This document shows, one piece after another, positions 55,675 through 64,000 of a DNA stretch of 64,000 bases. This stretch comes from Caprimulgus europaeus. Its lineage: Eukaryota > Chordata > Aves > Caprimulgiformes > Caprimulgidae. Where the stretch lies: assembly GCA_907165065.1 (NCBI GenBank), contig OU015523.1, positions 42,769,702-42,833,701 of the forward strand, read 5' to 3'. The notes beneath the pieces are model-generated. The model saw only the letters and a program-made list of their open reading frames with translations, searched no databases and was not told the DNA's origin. The translations under genes and the position numbers were made by a program. Position 1 is the stretch's first letter. Each line of letters starts with the position of its first letter.

Positions 55675-58239
55675 TATTAATATTGCAAAGATGGTATTTC
55701 TTCCTAATATACATGCTTCAAAGTTTTGAAACAAGAAAGGTGGCAAAGAACCACAAGGACTGTAATGTCTGAATAAACTAACAACAGATCATGCAATGTG
55801 CCAAGATCACCAAACAATACTTTTAAGTGTGGTTACCTCTAAATTGAGCTGGGTGACTAGTCCCTTCCCCAACTGCTTTCTTGCATCACATCTTAGAGCA
55901 TACATAATTGTATATACCTTTAAGAGTTTTACAGTGCTGGTTGGTATTCTCCTTCCTAATTTAAGCCAAGTTCCCAGTACAAAGAACTCTGCTACAAGCA
56001 TGGCCAAATGATAACTACAAATACAGCTCTACTGTTTCTTAATAGGTTTCTAAACTTTAGAATTGCTGAAATTTTAGTGCAGGTGGATTTGGAATTGTCC
56101 ATTAATAAAACCATGTGAACTCCCCTGTCTCCACCTGCTTCTTCTAATGCCCTTTTTCTTCTCCAGTGCTCCAAATCCAGTCTTGACGATTCATAAAATA
56201 GAATGAACTTTTGAGGTGCATACTCTAGTCTAGCGGCTTTAATCTGATGTAAAACATCACACAACAACATATACTTTCTGCCCATATTTTCTAGGGAGAA
56301 AACTAGTACATTACTTTTAAAATAAAAGTACTGATATTGGAAGCTAGGCAGAGTTTGAGAAACAAAAAAGCAACAAGAGAGTGAGGACTTAGATAGCATG
56401 TGGGTAAGTTCCAAAAGGTGCCTTAAAAGAGCTGTTTTACACAGGCATATAATTACAATTCAAAGTCCAAGTTTTATGCAGTATAGGGCAGCTGTATAGA
56501 AGGTACACACTGCAGCAGGCCTACCCACAGACACATGCACAAAGTATTACTGAAGTTTAGGAGACATGAGAGCATATTAAAGGATAAAAGGTAACTGAAT
56601 TGTTTGGTTATGAACCATAATTGTGTTCAAAAAAGTACATTAGCCAAGATGTACACAAAACACTGATATTTTTCCTTTCAAAATTGTAACTGTTGAGGTT
56701 CTGAAATCTACCTGAAACCTTGATTTTAAAAGGTCATATTCATTTATGAACTCACTTTTATTGACTATTAATGGAATCAAGCCAGTAAATGGTATTATTT
56801 TACTTTAAGTATGGATGTTAATACAATTTGATCCCCAAATTACACAACTGGAATCTATTTGACATTTCAAAGCCTCCAGCACTTCTCTAAACAAAATCGC
56901 ATGGCAAGCTTTAGCTTCTAATACTGCATTATCTTCCCTCATACTTTTACAATTTAGTTTGTTTTCATGGTTCAGGAGGAAAATAATGACATTTTTACCA
57001 TCATTGCTCTTAGTAAAGATTGTCAGAAATGCCCCAAATAAACTTTGTTGACATTAAAGAACAGGCAAAGGGACTGAGACATTATTCATTGTTGTTACAT
57101 TGAAGTTTACACAGTGAAGATTTACTGAAAATAGCATGTGAAGTGGGCAGCAAGCATGTCAGCAGGAGGGAGAAGACTACTAAAAATCAATAACTAATAT
57201 GCAATATTTTGAGAAGTGCTTCACAACTTGGAAGGATAAGGAGACAGGTCCATGTTATAACAGACTTTGCCCTGCAGAAAATGTTACGGGTCCTCAGGCT
57301 GCCTGCTCTGTAGGTCTCTGAAGCTTATAAACTGATTCCCTCACACCAGTTTCTGCCCATGACTCTCTGGGGTATTGCTACAAATTGGACAAGTAAAACT
57401 GAAATTCCCTTTCTTCTCCCTCCCCAGTTCAGACCATTTCCCTGGAGGCAATCTGCATGCACCACTATACAGCCACTATTCCATAAGCAGCTGGGGAAAC
57501 AGAAAGGACAAAAGTCTCTTTAAACCTTTACTACCAAAGGAAATGTATTTTGCTATGACATCTCAAGCCTCAGTTCCAACAGCAAAAGTTCAGCAAGACT
57601 TAATATAACAACATGCCAGCAGTTTCAAGCAAAATATCACCAAAAACTTCATTGTAGGATCACCAATTGGATTTCATACAAGAAAGTGTGAAACACGAGT
57701 CTGACAAAAAAATGTCTTCAATAATAATATATCCACTGATTGTAATTTTAATACAGCACAACAGTATTGCAATGGGTGAAACAATATGTATAAAGGCAAA
57801 TAAAGCCTACCTATGCTATAGCTTTTCAACTGGCTGCTAAAATGCTTTCCTTCTCAAGGCATCAGAAACACACCAAGTAAAAGGTTTAATTAGATCCCTT
57901 CTCTACTTTTTAAAAAATTATTTCCTTGGCTCAGCTGAGCCATTTCTATCAACTTCCAATTTATACTTTTTTTTTTCAAAGCCACATCTTTTACAGTCCC
58001 TTGGACCTTCAAGTCTCACATATCTCCTATGACTCCAGTGAAGCAAAGTCCCTGAGAACAACTGCAACTTTCAACATGTGTGCTGTCCAATTCAGTGCTC
58101 TTTAAGTTAAACAAGAACTAAAGAACTGCCTTGGACTGGGGCCTTTTGTTGCTCCACTTCCTGCTGTGACACTGACCTCAGTGTCTCAATCAGTTCCAAG
58201 ACCTTTTTCCACACACATTTCCCTATTTGTGGAACCTTT

Positions 58240-58450
58240 TTTACTCAATTTCTCTTGTAATTAATTTGTTCTTCCTTCAAAACTTCCCTGTGATTCTCTT
58301 TCTTTGCAACACCCATATTAAAACACTTCTGTAGCTCCACAGCATGACTACCTGGCTACATGCCCTTTACATTCATTTCTGCTTCCAGACCTCTGCTGGT
58401 TTCCCCTTTCCATTCTTTGTCTACCCCTTCAGTGCCTGACAGATTAAGGA
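58240..58450 (+). mobile_element. Possible L2-like remnant
   Basis: A pyrimidine-rich stretch with phrases such as 'cttccttcaaaacttccctg' and 'ccattctttgtctacccc' that recall the 3' part of L2 elements ('cttcaaaacc...cctcttc'). The low-complexity composition could also explain it. Confidence 0.22.
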
Positions 58451-61199
58451 AAAGAGATTTATGCAATCACACCAATGCTTCTGCACACACGTGCAGGGTG
58501 TTTTTGCCCTTGTTCTCACCTTTTCTCCTGCCTTCTTCTTTACAACATTTGAAGCCATTAACCATTTTCAAACCATTTTCACAAACGGAGTAATAATAGG
58601 TTTCAAGGATAATTAAGTTCATACGTGTTTTGTGATTGTGCATGCAGGTGGCAAAGTGGGAGTTTCTTAATTTTCCACCATGCAAACCCACATTGTGAGC
58701 CTGTACCTTATTAAACACTACAGATTCCAGTGAGATTAAGAGCTTCTAAATACCTCATTCAAAGGGAAAAAAATCTTACAATTGGTGCTTAACTTTTTTT
58801 TAAAAAAAAAAACAACATTAAAGTCAACCAACTTCAAGACCCTTATCTATATATAGGAAATAATGTTTCCCTAACATCAGGCATGACAGAGCTACTAGTT
58901 CTTTTCACATTTTATAAACCAGTGTTTGAGATAAATAATAAAACACCTCTGAAACATGAATTTGTTTAGACATGTGTAAGGCAGACTGTAACACACGTAC
59001 AATTCAACAGCTATTGATACTCACAGCTAGTGATTGCACATGAAGGAAAATCCTTTCCAAGCAATTAAAGAAAGATTTATACTGTGAAGGAGATGCATAC
59101 TCTCAGTATTTCTACATTATCAACATTTTCAGCCTCATACACTTTAGCCTCCTAATTTCTCTTCTTTATATAACATTTTGTTAGGGGAAAATGATGTATA
59201 TAAATAATTATTTAACCTTTAAAAGTTGGAATTTGGACAAATACAGACTACTGTTAATAAAAGCTTTGCCCCAAAATAAAAGTTAAGCATATTTCACCAC
59301 AAGTTATTTTATAACTATAGACATTGTGAGTTGTTTAAAACCAGGGAAAAACATCCTCAGAGCAGTTTGATTTAACATAATAGTCCAAAATATTTTAAAG
59401 AGAGAGGTAACCAAGTCAGTACTATAAACTCAGTTTTCAAAGGCAACACATTAAGCTCAAACAAAAATCTGAATGTACAATATTGTTGCATAAATGTTTG
59501 TGCCAAATTTTTCTAAGATTCATAGTTCTAGGCTTTCTCAAAACATCTGTATTTCTAATAGAACTGCTTTATGTAGAATCAGGGGGGAATGCAGTAAAAT
59601 TCACACTGGATCAAGGAATTCTTTAAATGAGTGCCCTGTTAAACATTTACAGCTGTTCCAGTAGCACAATATGGTTAAGTACCATAGCATTCTTAGGCAG
59701 TGCTTACTGACAGGTTTGGCATACCATTCAAACAAGCATAAAGGAAAATGCATAAAGGAAACATAAGATTTGCAGGTTTAAGACTGAAAACCAATTGACA
59801 GAAAGTGCATTATTTATGTGGAGAGTAAAAAATCGCTGAACTCTTCAGTTTCTTTTTGTTTGGGTTTTAATTTGTTTTCCCCCCTCATCTGTGTGCAAAC
59901 CAGATCTACCCAGTCAGGACAAGCAACAACCAAGCTTGCCAATATTCAAGCATAATTTTCCCAATGGATGCTCCTCTTTACTTAAAACTACAAAATAGTC
60001 ACACCATAAACATCACCAAGGCTCATTCACCAAAAACAATGAGACAAAGAAATACAGCTGAATGCATTTTACCTACTAGTGGAAGAAAATGTATGCACTG
60101 TGTATGTCACCATGGTGAAAAGAGGGAGATCTATTTTTGAGTGGGGAATGTCTTCTGCTACCATAGTGCTTTCTCACAAAGTTAGTTTAAAGGGTGCGCT
60201 GAGGCCGAACACCTAGAGCTGTTCATACATAAACAAGAGTGCTTATATCATTGCAGGCTGCATTTCTCTGTAGACAACAGAAGATCATCAAGAAAACTTT
60301 AGACAGCCCACAGTAAGGCTTGTTGGTCCTGTTCTGCTGTTCTGACTTAACTACTGATGCATTCATACGTCCTTAACTTTAGGCACAGTTTTTAGCTCTG
60401 CTTAAAAGGATTTATGTATATGTGTAAGTGCTTTGAAGAATATTAGCACATTTAAGCCCATAAAAAAATAATTTGCCCACCTGGGGTTAGAAGTCAAAGG
60501 ATTACACCCCACCACTCCATGAATGGCCCTAAAAACAGACCTGACTTGCCAGAAAGCCTTTTCACCCTGGAATTTTACATTTTGTTACTACTGTCAGCAA
60601 TTTGACCCAAATCTTTTATATGACCAACAATTTCTATTTACAGTTGGGCTTTTTGTTCATCTCCTTGTTCAATTTTGTTCATGTATCATATATCCAGACA
60701 GCAGCAGTAAATTAATCAGACTGGTGTGCATTTGTCAGCCTGCTAGCTTTTCTCTGGCCACTGCACTGAAAGTCTGGAACACAAAATCTATCTCCACAAG
60801 ATCTCTTTGTTCCTACTATTTAGACTTCAGCATAATCTAGAGCAACAGTTTAGGTTTTTTATTTCCAAAAAGGGGGATAGTGCTAGGGTGAAAAAAACAA
60901 GGGATACAGGAGAGTTGCTGTGAAAGACATATTGAATTACTGCCCACACAGATGGCTGAGGCAAATTGTACGCTAACAAAACCCAGTGTTCCCTGACAAG
61001 TCCTAATTCACAACCATTAAAATCTATGACACAACAAACACAAAACGTTGTAGTAGTTATCTCATGAAGTTGGTTATATTTTCTAAAATTCTTAATTGAA
61101 AAATAAGTTACCTCATTATCTTAGTTGTCTTGAATGAAGACTCAATTAAAGCTCTAAGAACAACCATCCCTTCCTCACTCCTAGTCTCTAAGTCCATGT

Positions 61200-61275
61200 T
61201 TATAGTTTATACAGGTATTGCTACTATTTGCTAAGATCCAAAACATTCTTGATGCTGCACAGGGTATATGGTATG
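61200..61275 (-). mobile_element. Possible L2-like LINE 3' tail
   Basis: On the minus strand 'ataccctgtgcagcatcaag' followed by 'aatgttttggatcttagc' and 'agtagcaata' resembles the 'tgtgcagcgcctagcacaat...gatcttg...taataata' tail common in ancient amniote LINEs. The match is weak and is judged by eye only. Confidence 0.3.
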
Positions 61276-64000
61276 AGGAGTCCTTGCTTCAGATACCATG
61301 GCCCAGGAGGCAGGAAAAGGAAGCCCAGAAACACAACTAAGAAATTTTTATTGCTTAGTGCAGTCAGCAGGAAATACAGATTTACAGGGTGTTTGGTTGG
61401 CAAAGAAGATAGAGGTGTAGTGGAGGTGCATGAAGACAACATATCAAACCAAGAGCAACATGGAAGATGGCACCAGGAGTAGCAAGGAATGAAAGCAAGT
61501 AGCAAAAGAGTGTAAAAGGAATGAGATGCAAGTACAGTATAAGAGCTGACTGTGTCTTAACTAGAGAGAAAGCTAATTATAAGTATTGGTCAATGCTCTA
61601 AGCTTAGAGCTTAGAAGAATTATTTGGGACTCCTATGATATCATTACTTTTCAGTTCATATTTGCCTCTAGACAAAAACTAAGAAGTTTTCACTGGTACA
61701 CTGAAGATGCAAGTAACATGGTAAAATCCTAACATAATTTTGTTTTCTTCATTCATTCTAATGGTTTTCTTTAACTATTCAGTTTATTTTCTTTTCAAAT
61801 ACATTTTTTTGATTGTTAGCATTCTAATTTTCCTAGATCTTTAACCACCTATTTTATATGTTTGAACACTGTACTAAAATAAAAATAATTTTTTAAAAGA
61901 TGGAGATCTGTACTCATTATATTTACCACTTGGCTTCCAGACTGTAGTATACTTTGTGTAAAGCAGGGAGTTTTCCTTGTTTTATCTAAGTGCTGCTTAA
62001 GAGTATTTATCTTCCTCCAGCATTGATACCAAACAATAAATTTGCATAAAATGAGTTGCTCAGACTTTGAAGGCAAAGTTGCAAGCATTTTCACTGCAAT
62101 GCAAAAGAAACCTTGAGAAATACATTTATCAGAACTGCTATGCATAATCTCAGCAAAGGAAACACATTTCCTCCGCAGGATGGAGTGCATCAGCCTTATA
62201 AAAGGCAGGAGAATTTTCAGGAACCTGACACATCAGAGAAGAAGAAGGATTCAGAAAGATGGCATGTATTATTATTTGAAATAATACAACTCTCATCATG
62301 AATTACAGGAATAAAGACTGAAAAGAACACTAATGATCTAACTGGAAGTCTAGAACACCTGGATAACTGTATACATTATTCTCTAATTCTTGAGAAGTAT
62401 CACTGGAGACATTTCGATGCCAAGTTGCTTTGAGTATCAGATAAGTAGTTTGTTGCTGTAGCCTGAAGTGTGGTTTTCCATCAGCCTAAGAGTTAATTGT
62501 CAAATGGAAATACACCATACTTTCACAAAAGACTCATAGTTTTTCAAAAAAGCACCAATCTCATCAGCAAATTGGCCTAAAAAAATTTGAAGATTAGGGA
62601 AAGAGTATAAAAAAATTATTAAGCAAAAACATTTTTTTGAAGTCTTCTGGAACAGAAGAAAGATTTTGTAGGCTGGAAAAGTAACAGGAAGCTGAAATTA
62701 GTCTAAAAAGTTTAAGGACATCATCATCTATTAGTGTGATGACAGTTTCTTCACAGGACGTTACTGAAGAAGTATTTCATGCTCTGCAAAATCATCAGCC
62801 AATTGCTTCTGAAAATAGCTAGAACTATCTACTAAGTTTTCCAGTTCCTATATGAAACTAAACCAGAAGACTTTTAAAGCCTGGCAATGAAAGTTACCCT
62901 AATTTTCAGTAAAACTCAATCTCTGACATACATCTGGAAGTAGGACTGCTCCAGGCAGTGACCTTGAACAAAGAGCATCCTTGGACTGGCCCTGCACGGT
63001 GGCACTGCAAAAGCCACAGTGAAAAGAACTCAGCAAATCACAGCTTTTGTACTCCTTTAGATAATTATGCCTGGCCTAATGAGGTCCTTATACATTGAAA
63101 GTGTCCTACAGAAACATCATAAAAAGAGAGCTGGCTAGGGCAGCAAGCGAAGCACAAGTTCTATGGAGTCATCACCACTTCCTACACATAAAAATCACAT
63201 CATTGCATTTCTGTGCAAGGTGGAGCTGCTGCTAGCTCCTTTTTCTAAATGCGACCTGAAAAACACTGCATAGCGGCAGCCTAGTATGGGTCTTAGAAAG
63301 GGTTAGATGACCCTAATGGTTTGTTCCTCCCTCTCTCACACCCCAGAGAAGGAACTGGTGTTAGAAACCAAGCAAAAAACTAACATTTGGGGCCCAGATA
63401 TAATAGTAACAGCTATGCAGAACAGAATTAAATCCACATTCCTGACTTTAAATACTTTATTTTAAAAATCTTTCTATCTCCCCCTAGTGGCCCCAAGAGC
63501 TTCTTAGGAAGAATATAATAAGTAGAATCCTATTCATCTCCAAATGTTCCCACTTCCTGACAAAAATGCAGTCATTCGCCTGCCTTCATCCTAATTTGAG
63601 AGCTTCATAAAAAAGAAGGAAAAAACGTAATCAAAATACCTACACGTTCATAAAGCAGAAAAGTCTTAAAATGTTACAGAAAACACTTGCTAGAACCAGG
63701 TGTTTAAGCTGCAGAGATCTTCAAAAGGACTTTCTCAGAAATTTGAATTAAATTTGGAAGCCTTATTATGACACGAAAGACAGCATTGCTAAAAGCAGGC
63801 TACCACCAAGGCTGCCCTCATTTTTAACTTCTTCGAACTCCTGGGTCTGATTTGCTATCATTTCAGACAAACAAAAAAGTCATTTTGCATTTTACCAGGA
63901 GTAGAACTGATAAGCATGTTTTTAGAAATTATTTTAGAGATCTTCCCCCAGCAACGCTAAAACCTGCTAACAGAATTATCTCTAACAAATACAATATTGC

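Noticed and set aside
55992..56414. 140-codon minus-strand ORF just upstream of the CR1 copy
   Set aside because: No family resemblance and no splice-site context that would join it to CNKSR2.

Overview
This window is vertebrate nuclear DNA, almost certainly from a bird. It is AT-rich and has low gene density. Two CR1 LINEs carry the typical avian 3' end, with 'ccttccaaccc' followed by 'attctatgattctgtg'. Nothing bacterial, phage or plasmid-like is present, and no operons, CRISPR arrays, rRNA or tRNA genes were seen. Nearly all short ORFs in the six frames are chance ORFs in introns.

The window lies inside one gene on the minus strand, CNKSR2 (connector enhancer of kinase suppressor of Ras 2, also called CNK2 or MAGUIN). 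This gene encodes a synaptic scaffold that links Ras/Raf/MAPK signalling to PSD-95-type complexes. Five consecutive coding exons were found, in transcription order: 53774-53687, 38228-38187, 26341-26222, 19624-19565 and 14822-14754. All have canonical AG/GT borders. Spliced together they give one open frame covering the end of the CRIC domain, the linker, and roughly the first two thirds of the PDZ domain. By the human exon count, as I recall it, these are exons 4 to 8. The exons encoding the SAM domain and the start of CRIC lie to the right of the window. The rest of PDZ, the long linker, the PH domain and the C-terminus lie to the left.

Layout from low to high coordinate: 1-14753 is the start of the intron after exon 8, with a short CR1 tail and a GC-rich block at 2.3-3.15 kb. 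Exon 8 follows, then a 4.7 kb intron, exon 7, a 6.6 kb intron with a MIR-like SINE relic, and exon 6. Next come an 11.8 kb intron with a CR1 copy at 29 kb, exon 5, and a 15.5 kb intron with an ancient L2-type LINE relic at 44.7-45.3 kb. Exon 4 and about 10 kb of the upstream intron complete the window, with the larger CR1 copy at 54.7-55.7 kb.

I found no previously undescribed multi-gene system. The points most worth a second look are these: a pure CTTT-type microsatellite that serves as the polypyrimidine tract of exon 4; a two-part hairpin just upstream of the exon 8 splice acceptor; a run of four frame-preserving exons across CRIC and PDZ; an exact 37-bp copy of part of the L2 relic 3.2 kb away; and two or three CpG- or GC-dense patches in otherwise AT-rich introns.
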